Shown here one piece after another: positions 27,419-37,535 of a stretch of 37,535 nucleotides of DNA. Position numbers and translations under genes: made by a program. Position 1 is the stretch's first letter, and each line of letters opens with the position of its first letter. The notes beneath the pieces are model-generated. The model was not told the origin of the DNA. It searched no databases and was given only the letters and a program-made list of their open reading frames with translations. Source of the stretch: Bacteroidota bacterium (GTDB lineage: Bacteria; Bacteroidota; Bacteroidia; Flavobacteriales_D; Crocinitomicaceae); contig SBFR01000204.1 in the NCBI GenBank assembly GCA_006227105.1, positions 1-37,535 of the forward strand, in the 5' to 3' direction.

Positions 27419-28474
27419 TTAACGGTCAGAATACATGTTTTCGTAATATTCCTTATATGCTCCGGACGTTACTTTTTCAACCCATTCACTGTTGTTAAGA
27501 TACCAATCCACAGTATCCTCCAAACCTTTTTCAAAGGTGATCGAAGGTTTCCAACCTAATTCCTTTTCCAATTTGGAGGCGTCTATTGCATATCTCAGGT
27601 CATGTCCCTTCCGATCTGTAACATAGGTAATCAGCTTTTCAGATTCTCCCTGAGATCTTCCAAGTTTCTGATCCATTAATTGGCAAAGGAATTTTACCAG
27701 GTCGATATTCTTCCATTCGTTCAGACCTCCCACATTGTATGATTCACCTATTCTTCCTGAATGAAAGATTGTATCAATGGCAGATGCATGATCATTCACC
27801 CAAAGCCAGTCTCTCACATTTTCACCCTTTCCATAAACCGGGAGTGGTTTGTTATTGACAATGTTGTGGATCATCAATGGAATCAGTTTTTCAGGAAAAT
27901 GATGGCTACCATAATTGTTGGAACAATTAGACATTTTAACTGGCAAACCATACGTATGATAAAACGCCATCACAAAATGATCCGATGAAGCCTTTGAAGC
28001 AGAATAAGGACTTCTTGGGTCATAAGGAGTTGTTTCTTTAAACAATCCCTCTTCACCCAAACTTCCATAAACCTCATCCGTTGAAACATGATGAAAAACA
28101 TGTTCTCCCTCCTTCCAGTTCTCTTTGGCTTGCTGAAGTAAGTTTACGGTACCAACAACATTCGTCATCACGAAGTCCATTGGTCCTTCAATACTTCTGT
28201 CTACGTGAGATTCTGCAGCCAGATGAATTACATCTGTTACCGCATACTTTTCAAATGCCTTTTTTACATCTTCCTGGCTAACAATATCTCCTTTTACAAA
28301 GACATAGTTGTCAGCATTCTCAATGTCTTTTAAGTTTTCAAGATTACCGGCATAAGTCAATTTATCAAAATTGACAATCCTGTATTCGGGATATTTAGTT
28401 ACAAATAACCGAACAACGTGAGAACCGATAAATCCAGCTCCTCCAGTAATCAATATGTTTCTTTTGTAATGCAC
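27419..28474 (-). CDS. rfbB: dTDP-glucose 4,6-dehydratase
   Basis: ILITGGAGFIGSHVVRLFVTKYPEYRIVNFDKLTYAGNLENLKDIE; HVSTDEVYGSLG; YSASKASSDHFVMAFYHTYGLPVKMSNCSNNYG. Confidence 0.95.
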   Translation of the reverse strand: MHYKRNILITGGAGFIGSHVVRLFVTKYPEYRIVNFDKLTYAGNLENLKDIENADNYVFVKGDIVSQEDVKKAFEKYAVTDVIHLAAESHVDRSIEGPMDFVMTNVVGTVNLLQQAKENWKEGEHVFHHVSTDEVYGSLGEEGLFKETTPYDPRSPYSASKASSDHFVMAFYHTYGLPVKMSNCSNNYGSHHFPEKLIPLMIHNIVNNKPLPVYGKGENVRDWLWVNDHASAIDTIFHSGRIGESYNVGGLNEWKNIDLVKFLCQLMDQKLGRSQGESEKLITYVTDRKGHDLRYAIDASKLEKELGWKPSITFEKGLEDTVDWYLNNSEWVEKVTSGAYKEYYENMYSDR

Positions 28475-28476
28475 TT

Positions 28477-29781
28477 TTACAATGACCAGTATTCAAGGTC
28501 CTTGATCTTTCCTTTGAAAATTCCTTTAACGTCAACAAAGACACCTTTTCCATTCTTCAATAGGGCTTTAAACTGATCTTCTGACATATTCTTATACTCC
28601 TTATGATTCACAGCAACAATGATGGCATCATAATTACCAGAAGCAGCTTCAGTCAAACCAACACCGTATTCATGCATCATTTCTTCTGAAGAAGCATGAG
28701 GGTCAACAAGATCTACCTTCACCTGGAATGACTTCAATTCGTTCACAACGTCGATCACTTTTGAATTTCTGATATCAGATACGTCTTCCTTGAACGTTGC
28801 TCCCATTACCAGAACTTTTGCATCCTGAATGTGTTTACCTTGAGCAATGATCCTTTTCACCGTTTGTTTACCGATATAGAATCCCATAGAATCATTCACA
28901 TAGCGCCCACTCGTGATCACTTTTGAATGATAACCTGCCTGTTGTGCTTTATGCGTCAAATAGTAGGGGTCAACTCCAATACAGTGACCTCCCACAAGAC
29001 CTGGAGAAAACTTTAGGAAATTCCACTTCGTTCCAGCGGCTTCAAGCACTTCAAATGTATTAATTCCCAATTTATTGAAGATGATCGAAAGTTCATTGAT
29101 CAGTGCAATATTCACATCTCGCTGGGTGTTCTCAATGATCTTCGCTGCTTCGGCTACTTTGATAGATGCAGCGCGATGTACGCCAGCCTCAACAACTAGC
29201 TCATATGTTTTTGCAATTTCTTCTGAGGATTCAGGATCGCATCCTGAAGTTACTTTGATCACATTTTGAAGGGTATGCTCTTTATCACCCGGATTAATTC
29301 TTTCAGGAGAATAACCAACCTTAAAATCCTGAGGGAATTTCAAGCCGGATTCAGCTTCCAATACCGGAATACAATCCTCTTCAGTACATCCAGGATAAAC
29401 TGTCGATTCAAAAACAACATAATCACCTTTCTTCAACACTTTACCAACTGTAGCTGAGGCTCCAAGTAATGGTTTTAAGTTTGGAAGATTCGCGTCGTCG
29501 ATCGGTGTTGGAACGGCAACAATAAAAAACTGAACGTCTTTCAAGTCATGTATGTCGGCCGTAAATTCAATATCACAACCATCAAAGGCTGATGCATCAA
29601 GCTCGTTACTCGGATCAATAGATCTTTTCATCAGATCCACTCTTTCCTGGTTGATATCAAAACCAACAACTTTAATTTTTCTTGCAAACTCCAAAGCAAT
29701 TGGTAATCCTACGTATCCCAAACCAATTACAGCAAGTTTTGCTTCTTTTTGTAGTAGTCTATTGTAAATTGAGTTGTTCAT
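28477..29781 (-). CDS. UDP-N-acetylhexosamine 6-dehydrogenase (WbpO/TviB type)
   Basis: AVIGLGYVGLPIALEFARK; VFESTVYPGCTEEDCIPVLE; YSPERINPGD; GTKWNFLKFSPGLVGGHCIGVDPYYLTHKAQ. Confidence 0.9.
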   Translation of the reverse strand: MNNSIYNRLLQKEAKLAVIGLGYVGLPIALEFARKIKVVGFDINQERVDLMKRSIDPSNELDASAFDGCDIEFTADIHDLKDVQFFIVAVPTPIDDANLPNLKPLLGASATVGKVLKKGDYVVFESTVYPGCTEEDCIPVLEAESGLKFPQDFKVGYSPERINPGDKEHTLQNVIKVTSGCDPESSEEIAKTYELVVEAGVHRAASIKVAEAAKIIENTQRDVNIALINELSIIFNKLGINTFEVLEAAGTKWNFLKFSPGLVGGHCIGVDPYYLTHKAQQAGYHSKVITSGRYVNDSMGFYIGKQTVKRIIAQGKHIQDAKVLVMGATFKEDVSDIRNSKVIDVVNELKSFQVKVDLVDPHASSEEMMHEYGVGLTEAASGNYDAIIVAVNHKEYKNMSEDQFKALLKNGKGVFVDVKGIFKGKIKDLEYWSL

Positions 29782-30799
29782 TTCTTACTTCATAAATTCG
29801 TTCAATAATTTCGACAACTTTCAGTCCTTCAAGCGCATTTGTTGTTGCTGAAGTTCGTCCTTTCAATGTATCGATCACATTTCTGATCACATAGTTATGA
29901 TTTGCTGCAGAACCCTTGTAGGAACCATAATCATTTCCCGGATTGGTCGGAGCAAGCTCAGGCATTTCATAACCTGGAATATTGCAGATCTCTACCTCAT
30001 TCATATATTGTCCGCCGATCTTCACACTACCCTTTTCTCCAATAATTGTGATCGATGATTCAAGATTCTTATCGGCCACAGAAGTGGAATAATTGATACA
30101 TCCCATTCCCCCATTGATGAAATCAAAGCTCACAAAACCAGAATCTTCAAAAGTGGTTAAATCTTGGTGCGTGAAATCAGCAAATTTTCCCTGTATATTC
30201 TTGATATCACCGAACAGCCAATACATGATATCGATAAAGTGTGAGAACTGAGTAAACAATGTTCCTCCATCCAAATCAGAGGTTCCTTTCCAGCTTCCCT
30301 TTTTGTAATAGCGATCATCTCGATTCCAGTAGCAATTCAACTGGACCATAAAAGTTTTGCCCAATATTCCGCCGTCTACAACAGACTTGATCCATTCAGA
30401 TGGTGGAGAATATCTGTTTTGCATTACGCAAAAAACTTGCTTAGAAACCTGAAGTGATTTAAAGATCACCTTCTCACATTCGTCCTTACTAAGCCCCATT
30501 GGTTTTTCACAAACGACGTGCTTTCTATTCTCAAGTGCAGCAATACTTTGACGGGCATGTAATCCATTTGGTGTACAGATGTTCACCACATCGAATTCCA
30601 ACCCTGAATTTAAAAGCTCTTCGATCGAGTTGAAAAATGGAACATTGAACAGCTGAGCATCGCATTCTTCCATACTTCTGGAGTCACAAAGCGCAACCAG
30701 CTCGGCTTCACTTTCACGACGAATCATTTCCGCATGTCGTTTCCCGATGTGTCCGGCACCTACTACGGCAAATTTTACTTTTTGATCTTCCTGGATCAT
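29759..30799 (-). CDS. Gfo/Idh/MocA oxidoreductase (WbpB/WlbA-like)
   Basis: FAVVGAGHIGKRHAEMIRRESEAELVALCD; VNICTPNGLHARQSIAALENRKHVVCEKPMGL. Confidence 0.9.
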   Translation of the reverse strand: MIQEDQKVKFAVVGAGHIGKRHAEMIRRESEAELVALCDSRSMEECDAQLFNVPFFNSIEELLNSGLEFDVVNICTPNGLHARQSIAALENRKHVVCEKPMGLSKDECEKVIFKSLQVSKQVFCVMQNRYSPPSEWIKSVVDGGILGKTFMVQLNCYWNRDDRYYKKGSWKGTSDLDGGTLFTQFSHFIDIMYWLFGDIKNIQGKFADFTHQDLTTFEDSGFVSFDFINGGMGCINYSTSVADKNLESSITIIGEKGSVKIGGQYMNEVEICNIPGYEMPELAPTNPGNDYGSYKGSAANHNYVIRNVIDTLKGRTSATTNALEGLKVVEIIERIYEVRNEQLNLQ

Positions 30800-30802
30800 T
30801 TC

Positions 30803-31372
30803 TTATTTTCTTTTAACCTTACCACTTTCCAAAACATACTCTTGTCCACTCTCAGGACAAACAGCAACTCCGTTCTCATCAAAATTCAAACGATGTCCAT
30901 ATTCACTCATCCATCCGATCTGTCTGGCCGGATTTCCCACTAATAATGCGAAATCAGGAACTTCTTTCGTTACCACAGATCCAGCTCCGATAAATGCAAA
31001 AGCACCTATATCATTTCCGCAAACGATCGTTGCATTCGCTCCAATGCTTGCTCCTCTTTTCACAATAGTTCTTGAATACTGATCCCTTCTGTTCACTGCA
31101 CTTCTAGGATTGATCACATTTGTAAAAACCATAGATGGCCCAAGAAAAACATCATCCTCACATTCAACGCCTGTGTAAATAGAAACGTTGTTCTGAACCT
31201 TTACGTTATTGCCAAGCTTGACACCTGGAGAAACCACTACATTCTGTCCTATGTTGCATCTTTCTCCGATTGTACAGTCCGGCATGATATGCGAAAAATG
31301 CCAGATCTTGGTTCCTTCACCGATCGTGCATCCTTCATCAATCACTGCTGTTTCGTGCGCAAAGTATCCCAT
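30803..31372 (-). CDS. Left-handed beta-helix N-acetyltransferase (WbpD-like)
   Basis: [89 protein letters not shown] hexapeptide repeats. Confidence 0.9.
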   Translation of the reverse strand: MGYFAHETAVIDEGCTIGEGTKIWHFSHIMPDCTIGERCNIGQNVVVSPGVKLGNNVKVQNNVSIYTGVECEDDVFLGPSMVFTNVINPRSAVNRRDQYSRTIVKRGASIGANATIVCGNDIGAFAFIGAGSVVTKEVPDFALLVGNPARQIGWMSEYGHRLNFDENGVAVCPESGQEYVLESGKVKRK

Positions 31373-32367
31373 TAGCGAATAATGTATTTATCAAAATTAT
31401 AATGATCCGTTTCAAGAAGTTCCTCTTGAGACAACCCTTTGAAATAATCGTAAGTCAATTTCAAGCCTTCAGACCTGTCAACTTTTGGTTCCCAGTTTAA
31501 GATCTCTTGAGCTTTGGAAATATCCGGCCTTCTTTGCTTAGGGTCATCTACAGGTAGATCTTTATAGATCACTTTCTGAGAAGTTCCTGTAAGCTTGATG
31601 ATCTCTTCAGCAAAATCAGAAATGGTAATTTCAGATGGATTACCAACATTTACCGGATATGCGTAGTCACTATGTAACAAACGAACAATTCCTTCAACAA
31701 GATCATCTACATAACAGAACGAACGTGTTTGACTTCCATCACCGAAAACCGTTAAATCTTCACCACGAAGTGCTTGTCCAATGAAAGCAGGTAAAACCCT
31801 ACCATCATTCAATCTCATTCTTGGTCCGTAAGTGTTGAATATTCTTACAATTCTCGTTTCAAGTCCGTGAAAGTTGTGATAAGCCATCGTTATTGCTTCT
31901 TGAAATCTTTTGGCTTCATCATAAACTCCTCGCGGTCCGACAGGGTTAACATTCCCCCAATAATCCTCTGTTTGCGGATGTACAGTTGGATCACCATACA
32001 CTTCTGAAGTAGAGGCGATCAACAATCTCGCTTTCTTCGCTTTCGCTAATCCCAAACAGTTGTGAACTCCCAATGAACCAACTTTAAGGGTTTGAATAGG
32101 AATCTTTAAATAATCAATCGGACTAGCGGGTGAAGCAAAATGCAGTATGTAATCCAGTTTACCAGGAACATGAATAAACTTGGAAACATCATGGTGATAG
32201 AACTCAAAATTTTCCAGTTTGAATAAATGCTCGATGTTCTTCAATCTGCCTGTGATCAAATTATCCATGGCAATCACATGATAGCCATCATTGATAAAAC
32301 GATCACACAAATGAGATCCTAAAAATCCTGCTGCACCAGTTATTAATACTCGCTTTCTTTCCATCAT
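31372..32367 (-). CDS. UDP-glucuronate decarboxylase (UDP-xylose synthase)
   Basis: [86 protein letters not shown]. Confidence 0.9.
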   Translation of the reverse strand: MMERKRVLITGAAGFLGSHLCDRFINDGYHVIAMDNLITGRLKNIEHLFKLENFEFYHHDVSKFIHVPGKLDYILHFASPASPIDYLKIPIQTLKVGSLGVHNCLGLAKAKKARLLIASTSEVYGDPTVHPQTEDYWGNVNPVGPRGVYDEAKRFQEAITMAYHNFHGLETRIVRIFNTYGPRMRLNDGRVLPAFIGQALRGEDLTVFGDGSQTRSFCYVDDLVEGIVRLLHSDYAYPVNVGNPSEITISDFAEEIIKLTGTSQKVIYKDLPVDDPKQRRPDISKAQEILNWEPKVDRSEGLKLTYDYFKGLSQEELLETDHYNFDKYIIR

Positions 32368-33677
32368 CCGATTGTATTTCTACCGATACTACTGTAGTAA
32401 AATCCTTTATCCGTCATATCCTCGATCTCGAATAGGTTTCTACCGTCAAAGATCACAGGGTCATTCATTAACGACTTCATTTTGTCAAAATCCGGATTTC
32501 TGAAGATACTCCATTCCGTGCAGATCACAAGAGCATCAGCATCCTTAAGTACTTCATACTCATTAGACCCGTATTTGATCTGATCACCGATCAATCCTTG
32601 CACGTTGGACATTGCCTCTGGATCATATGCAAAAACATTTGCACCATCTTTCGTAAGCTTCTCGATCATGTAAAGTGAAGGTGCTTCTCGAATATCATCA
32701 GTATCCGGTTTAAAGGCCAATCCCCACATCGCAATCTTTTTTCCTTTCAGATCTCCACGGAAGTAATTTTTTATCTTAGGATAAAGCACTGTTTTCTGTC
32801 CTTCATTGACTCTCATTACCGCCTCGAGGATCTCAAAATTGAAGTTATTTTCCAATCCCGATTTTGCGAGTGCCTTCACATCCTTCGGAAAACATGACCC
32901 TCCGTAACCTATTCCAGGAAAAAGGAACCTTTTTCCTATCCTTGAATCTGAACCGATCCCGATGCGAACCTTATCTACGTTCGCCCCTACGAGCTCGCAA
33001 AAATTAGCGATCTCATTCATGAAGGTGATCTTCGTTGCTAAGAATGAATTTGCCGCGTATTTTGTCAGCTCTGCCGATCTTTCATCCATGAAAATGATCG
33101 GATTTCCTTGTCTCACAAACGGGCGATACAAACTCTCCATCACCTTCTTTGCTCTCTCATCACTTGTACCAATGACCACTCTGTCCGGCTTAAGAAAATC
33201 GTCAACAGCGAATCCTTCACGTAAAAATTCAGGATTAGAAACTACTGAAAACTGAACCTTAGCGTTCTTCGCAATTGCCTCTTTCACAAGATCTGCTGTA
33301 CCAACAGGAACAGTACTCTTATCAACGATTACTTTGTAATCTTCGATCAATTTCCCTAATTCTTCAGCAACTCCCAAAATATATGAGAGATCCGCTGAGC
33401 CATCCTCTCCCGGAGGAGTTGGAAGTGCCAGGAAAATGATCTCAGCATCTTTTATTCCATCTACAAGTGAAGTAGTAAAACTTAATCTACCCCCTTCAAT
33501 ATTTCTTTCAAAAAGTGATTCAAGGTGTGGCTCATAAATTGGCACCTCGCCCTTCTTCATCTTTTCGACCTTTTGTTCGTCAATATCGATACAAACTACG
33601 TTGTTTCCAGTCTCTGCAAAACAAGTCCCGGTAACTAATCCAACATAACCCGTACCTACAACTGCGATTCTTTTCAT
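32364..33677 (-). CDS. ugd: UDP-glucose 6-dehydrogenase
   Basis: [74 protein letters not shown]. Confidence 0.94.
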   Translation of the reverse strand: MKRIAVVGTGYVGLVTGTCFAETGNNVVCIDIDEQKVEKMKKGEVPIYEPHLESLFERNIEGGRLSFTTSLVDGIKDAEIIFLALPTPPGEDGSADLSYILGVAEELGKLIEDYKVIVDKSTVPVGTADLVKEAIAKNAKVQFSVVSNPEFLREGFAVDDFLKPDRVVIGTSDERAKKVMESLYRPFVRQGNPIIFMDERSAELTKYAANSFLATKITFMNEIANFCELVGANVDKVRIGIGSDSRIGKRFLFPGIGYGGSCFPKDVKALAKSGLENNFNFEILEAVMRVNEGQKTVLYPKIKNYFRGDLKGKKIAMWGLAFKPDTDDIREAPSLYMIEKLTKDGANVFAYDPEAMSNVQGLIGDQIKYGSNEYEVLKDADALVICTEWSIFRNPDFDKMKSLMNDPVIFDGRNLFEIEDMTDKGFYYSSIGRNTIG

Positions 33678-34807
33678 TAGTTCGTGATAAAGTTTTTAAC
33701 CGTAGCGCAAATGTGATCCAATTGATCCTGTTCCATTTCAGTATGGATCGGTAAAGAGATCACCCTTTCGGTCAACCAATCGGTCAATTCAAGCACTGTA
33801 TCCGCACTTCCAAATGTTTCGAACATTTTTTGACGATGCGCAGGCACTGGATAATAGATCATTGATGGAACATCATGTTCAGCGAGATACTGGTGCAATC
33901 CGTCTCTATCGATACCATCAAGAATCAAGGTGTATTGGTGAAAAACATGTGTCGAATACTTATCCCTCACAGGGACAGTAATTCCCTCGATCTTTGAAAA
34001 GAAATTGTCATAATGATCCGCTACAGATCTTCGAGCAGCAATATACCCATCCAATTCTCTCAATTTGATCCTCAGAATCGCTGCTTGAATACTGTCTAAA
34101 CGAGAATTACATCCGACAACATCGTGATAATATCTTTTTGACTGACCATGATTGGCAATCATTCTCATTTTTCCAGCCAGGTCATCGTCATTGGTGAAAA
34201 TCGCACCACCATCCCCGTAACATCCAAGATTTTTTGATGGGAAAAATGAAGTACAACCAATATGACCTATCGTCCCAGTTTTAGCTGAACGACCATTTTT
34301 GTAATTATAATCACTGCCTATGGCTTGCGCATTATCTTCTACAACTGCCAATCCATGTTCATTTGCAATTTCCATAATCGCCTCCATGTTTGCCGCTTGT
34401 CCATACAAGTGAACCGGAACAATCGCCTTCGTTTTTGAAGTGATTGCAGATCGTAAAGCATCAGGATCTATACAAAAAGTATCTCCCTCTACCTCTACAA
34501 AGACAGGTTTCAAACCAAGCAGTGCAATCACTTCTGTAGTTGCGATATATGTGAAAGATGGGGTAATCACCTCATCACCGGGCTTCAATCCAAGTGCCAT
34601 TAAAGCAATCTGTAATGCATCTGTACCATTCGCACAAGGAATGACGTGCTTTACATTCAGGTAATCCTCCATTTCTTTCTGAAATGAAGTCACCTCCGGA
34701 CCATTGATGAACTGTGCTTTTTCAATAACGCTCAGGATAGCTTCATCCACCGCGGGCTTGATCTTCTGATATTGTGTCATCAGATCGACCATCTGGATTT
34801 TTTTCAT
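33677..34807 (-). CDS. DegT/DnrJ/EryC1/StrS sugar aminotransferase (WbpE-like)
   Basis: GPEVTSFQKEMEDYLNVKHVIPCANGTDALQIALMALGLKPGDEVITPSFTYIATTEVIALLG; FFPSKNLGCYGDGGAIFTND. Confidence 0.93.
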   Translation of the reverse strand: MKKIQMVDLMTQYQKIKPAVDEAILSVIEKAQFINGPEVTSFQKEMEDYLNVKHVIPCANGTDALQIALMALGLKPGDEVITPSFTYIATTEVIALLGLKPVFVEVEGDTFCIDPDALRSAITSKTKAIVPVHLYGQAANMEAIMEIANEHGLAVVEDNAQAIGSDYNYKNGRSAKTGTIGHIGCTSFFPSKNLGCYGDGGAIFTNDDDLAGKMRMIANHGQSKRYYHDVVGCNSRLDSIQAAILRIKLRELDGYIAARRSVADHYDNFFSKIEGITVPVRDKYSTHVFHQYTLILDGIDRDGLHQYLAEHDVPSMIYYPVPAHRQKMFETFGSADTVLELTDWLTERVISLPIHTEMEQDQLDHICATVKNFITN

Positions 34808-34978
34808 AGTCCGATTTATTAATAATACAAGGCGGTAAAGATAACGAAATGGTTTGATAAAAATTTTCTATTCGACACAATTATTGCCCTAAAAAACTGA
34901 AGAAATTAAGAATGAAAGACCACAATAAATCAAATGAACAATTCAAACCTTTTTCATTCGTTATCCTAAAAAAGCACC

Positions 34979-34986
34979 TATTTTTG
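34979..34986 (+). promoter_or_regulatory. -7 element TATTTTTG with only 4 nt before the ATG at 34991
   Basis: Exact TAnnTTTG match; TTCG at 34957-34960 is a weak -33-like match 18 nt upstream. Confidence 0.4.
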
Positions 34987-34990
34987 AAAC

Positions 34991-35746
34991 ATGAAATTAC
35001 TTCTGCTCTTCGGAATCGTTTTTCAGATCTATTTTATAACTGCCCAACGAAATGTTGCTGATTCGGCAATTGGCACACCTTGGATTGGAGTACATTATGG
35101 AGGCAACTGGACTGCAGGCGATCTTGCAGATCGATATGGCTTTCTTAATCATGTAGGTGTGATTGCAGGATATAAAACAAAATCGAATTGGTTCTATGGC
35201 CTGGAATCTTCCTTCATATTTGGTAACGATGTTAGAATGACAGGACTATTCGATCACCTTGTCGATTCTCAGGGAAATATTACAGATGTCAATGGAGATA
35301 TTGCTCTTGTGGTTGTTTACCCAAGGGGCATGAACCTGAATCTTGCAGCTGGTAAAGTTTTTCCTGTGCTTGCCCCAAATAAGAATTCAGGGATATTCAT
35401 TCACGGAGGCGTAGGTTATCTCAATCACAGATTAAGAGTAGAGACTCAAGATCAGGTCATCCCTCAATTGGAGCTTGATTATCGAAAAGGATATGATCGC
35501 TTAACAACAGGAGTCAATTTTCATGAATTCATAGGATATTCCTTCATGGCAAACGGAGGTTATTTTAACTTTTTCGGCGGCTTCTATGCTTCCCAAGGAT
35601 TAACTCAAAACAGAAGAACCGTGTTCTTCGATCAACCGGATATTCCCGTCTCCACTGAGACGCGTATGGATATTCAATATGGATTCAAATTTGGTTGGTT
35701 CATTCCTTTCTACAAGAGACAGCCAAAAGAATTTTATTACAACTAA
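34991..35746 (+). CDS. Predicted outer-membrane beta-barrel protein
   Basis: Signal peptide MKLLLLFGIVFQIYFITAQ; amphipathic aromatic strands (GTPWIGVHYGGNWTAGDLADRYGFLNHVGVIAGYKTKSNWFYGLESSFIFG). Confidence 0.75.
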   Translation: MKLLLLFGIVFQIYFITAQRNVADSAIGTPWIGVHYGGNWTAGDLADRYGFLNHVGVIAGYKTKSNWFYGLESSFIFGNDVRMTGLFDHLVDSQGNITDVNGDIALVVVYPRGMNLNLAAGKVFPVLAPNKNSGIFIHGGVGYLNHRLRVETQDQVIPQLELDYRKGYDRLTTGVNFHEFIGYSFMANGGYFNFFGGFYASQGLTQNRRTVFFDQPDIPVSTETRMDIQYGFKFGWFIPFYKRQPKEFYYN

Positions 35747-36945
35747 TGATCTTCATCTACAATTTCGGTATCATCCTTTATGGATTAATTATTCGAATTG
35801 CTTCATTGGGTAATGAAAAAGCGAAGAAGTGGGTTGCTGGTCGTAAAAACTGGCATGAAGCCATTCAGCATGATGATAATAAAAGGCTGATCTGGTTTCA
35901 TTGTGCATCATTAGGAGAATTCGATCAAGGCATACCCCTGATCAAGTTGATCAAAGAAAAACAGAAAGATGTCTCGATCGCTGTGAGTTTTTTCTCACCA
36001 TCCGGGATGGAACATTACCAAAAAAGAAACGCTCCGATTGATTTCGCATTTTATTTGCCAGAAGATCGAAGTTCCATAATGAAAGATTTGTTTACAAGAC
36101 TTCAACCTGAAGCTCTATTTCTAGTAAAATATGAATTCTGGCATCACTTAATTGAGACATCGTCAAAGTCGAATGTGCCAGTATATTCAATAAGCACCCT
36201 ATTACGACCTCAACATCGCTTTTTTAAATGGTGGGGCTCGATCTTTCGAAAGGATCTCTCCAAAATTGACTTTTTCTTTGTTCAAAACAAAGAGACATCT
36301 ATCCTTCTTAATTCAATAGGTTTAGACAATCATCTAATAGTGGGTGACACAAGAATAGACAAGGTAATTGCCAACCGTAAAAATGCATCAGAAGACCTCA
36401 GACTGAAAGCCTTTTGCGCTGAAAATGAAATTTTAATCCTAGGCAGCTCTTGGCAATTTGAAGAAGAAATCCTTTCCAAAAGTCAATGGCATACGAGTGG
36501 TCAAAAAACCATTATAGCGCCCCATGACATCTCTCCAAATAACGTAAAAAGAATTCAGTCCTTATTCCCGGATTCTGAGCGATATTCAGAAGCCCCAAGA
36601 GGAAGCAAAATGTTAATTCTTGACACAATCGGACATTTGTCAAATGCCTATCAATATGGGGATTTTGCTTTTATTGGAGGGGGTTCTACAGGTAAACTCC
36701 ATAATATTTTGGAACCTGCAGTTTTTGGTTTACCAGTTGTTTTTGGTCCAAAATACGATCGCTTCCCAGAAGCAAAAGCATTCATAGAAAGCAATATTGG
36801 TTTTTCAATCAGGAACCATCAGGAATTTGATGAAACACTGGATCAAATCAAAAAGAATCAAAAAGAAATTCTATCCGGGCTTGAAAATTATTTAAATGAG
36901 AATCAAGGTGCTTCAGAAAAGATTTATTCCAAGATCTACAGTTGA
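35746..36945 (+). CDS. waaA: 3-deoxy-D-manno-octulosonic acid (Kdo) transferase
   Basis: RLIWFHCASLGEFDQGIPLIKLIK; VKYEFWHHLI; FAFIGGGSTGKLHNILEPAVFGLPVVFGPKYDRFPEA. ATG 35746 overlaps the preceding TAA; the track start 35695 is inside the upstream gene. Confidence 0.93.
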   Translation: MIFIYNFGIILYGLIIRIASLGNEKAKKWVAGRKNWHEAIQHDDNKRLIWFHCASLGEFDQGIPLIKLIKEKQKDVSIAVSFFSPSGMEHYQKRNAPIDFAFYLPEDRSSIMKDLFTRLQPEALFLVKYEFWHHLIETSSKSNVPVYSISTLLRPQHRFFKWWGSIFRKDLSKIDFFFVQNKETSILLNSIGLDNHLIVGDTRIDKVIANRKNASEDLRLKAFCAENEILILGSSWQFEEEILSKSQWHTSGQKTIIAPHDISPNNVKRIQSLFPDSERYSEAPRGSKMLILDTIGHLSNAYQYGDFAFIGGGSTGKLHNILEPAVFGLPVVFGPKYDRFPEAKAFIESNIGFSIRNHQEFDETLDQIKKNQKEILSGLENYLNENQGASEKIYSKIYS

Positions 36946-37535
36946 TCTTTCGTCTCTTCGATAGATTCCAAAATTATTTGTGCTGCAGTCCTAATTTCAT
37001 TTTCTGATATGTTTAAGGGTGGCGACAACCTAAAACTATACGGATGAGATAAAAACCAGAAGCTGATCAGACCTTTTTCCATACATTTTAGAACCACCCT
37101 GTTCACCCTTTCATCGGAGGCCATATCAAAAGCGAACATCATACCTATTCGTCTCACAGAAATTATTTCATCCGACGCTCTCAATAATTGTTCGAGAAGC
37201 GCTCCTTTTTCTTCCACTTCTGAAAAATTAATTTCTTCCTTAAAGACCTCAAGACAAGCGGCAGCACTTGCGCAAATAACGGGATGACCTCCAAATGTCG
37301 TAATGTGTCCCAGCATTGGATCGAATGTGAACTTATTCATATGATCCTTACTTGAAACAAGCGCACCAATTGGCATTCCACCGCCAAGAGCCTTCCCTAG
37401 TGTTAAAATGTCCGGAAGAACTTCGAAGTGTTCAAAAGCGAACATTTTTCCTGTTCGTCCCATGCCACACTGAATTTCGTCAAAGATCAACATCGCTCCA
37501 GTTTCATTGCATTTTTTCCTAAGCGCGAGCATAAA
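36936..37535 (-). CDS. Class III PLP aminotransferase (acetylornithine/ornithine aminotransferase-like), C-terminal part; 5' end outside window
   Basis: LIFDEIQCGMGRTGKMFAFEHFEVLPDILTLGKALGGGMPIGALVS; frame stays open to the window edge. Confidence 0.88.
   Translation of the reverse strand, partial: FMLALRKKCNETGAMLIFDEIQCGMGRTGKMFAFEHFEVLPDILTLGKALGGGMPIGALVSSKDHMNKFTFDPMLGHITTFGGHPVICASAAACLEVFKEEINFSEVEEKGALLEQLLRASDEIISVRRIGMMFAFDMASDERVNRVVLKCMEKGLISFWFLSHPYSFRLSPPLNISENEIRTAAQIILESIEETKDQL

Noticed and set aside
32962-33255. 97-aa plus-strand ORF inside ugd
   Set aside because: Antisense to conserved ugd; no independent support.
1-37535. CRISPR arrays, defence islands, transposases, tRNA/rRNA
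   Set aside because: None seen: repeats are coding or short, nearly all DNA is assigned to housekeeping or envelope genes, and intergenic gaps are too small or lack cloverleaf features on visual reading. A tRNAscan/CRISPR search was not possible.

Overview
The window is typical chromosomal DNA from a Bacteroidota member (probably Flavobacteriia/Flavobacteriales). Supporting signs are PorP/SprF and T9SS sorting domains, TAnnTTTG-like -7 elements, and few Shine-Dalgarno motifs. From left to right: (1) the 3' part of a repeat-rich secreted adhesin with a gliding-motility/T9SS type B-like C-terminus, followed by a PorP/SprF protein; (2) a TPR membrane protein overlapping a membrane-bound LytTR regulator, then a large secreted beta-helix protein; (3) a compact ilvE-ilvD-ilvB-ilvN-ilvC-ilvA operon preceded by what looks like a complete transcription attenuator (19-codon leader peptide MKQTIITTPIIFVIQHYAE*, mutually exclusive hairpins, 10-bp terminator); (4) housekeeping genes (ArsC-like, arginine decarboxylase-like, a small unknown protein, VOC protein, CrtD/CrtI-like desaturase, lysA, DUF4139/MuiA-like, DUF6089-like, a cyclophilin-FKBP fusion with a His-rich tail, nadK, CBS protein, pdxJ); (5) an eight-gene minus-strand nucleotide-sugar/polysaccharide operon; (6) an outer-membrane protein gene overlapping waaA, and a truncated class III aminotransferase. 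I saw no rRNA, tRNA, CRISPR array, transposase or phage. The two best candidates for undescribed biology are the ilv attenuator at 7342-7454 and the TPR/LytTR pair with a 21-bp-spaced direct repeat (4482-4516) upstream of a secreted protein gene. All family names come from reading the translations; no database search was run.
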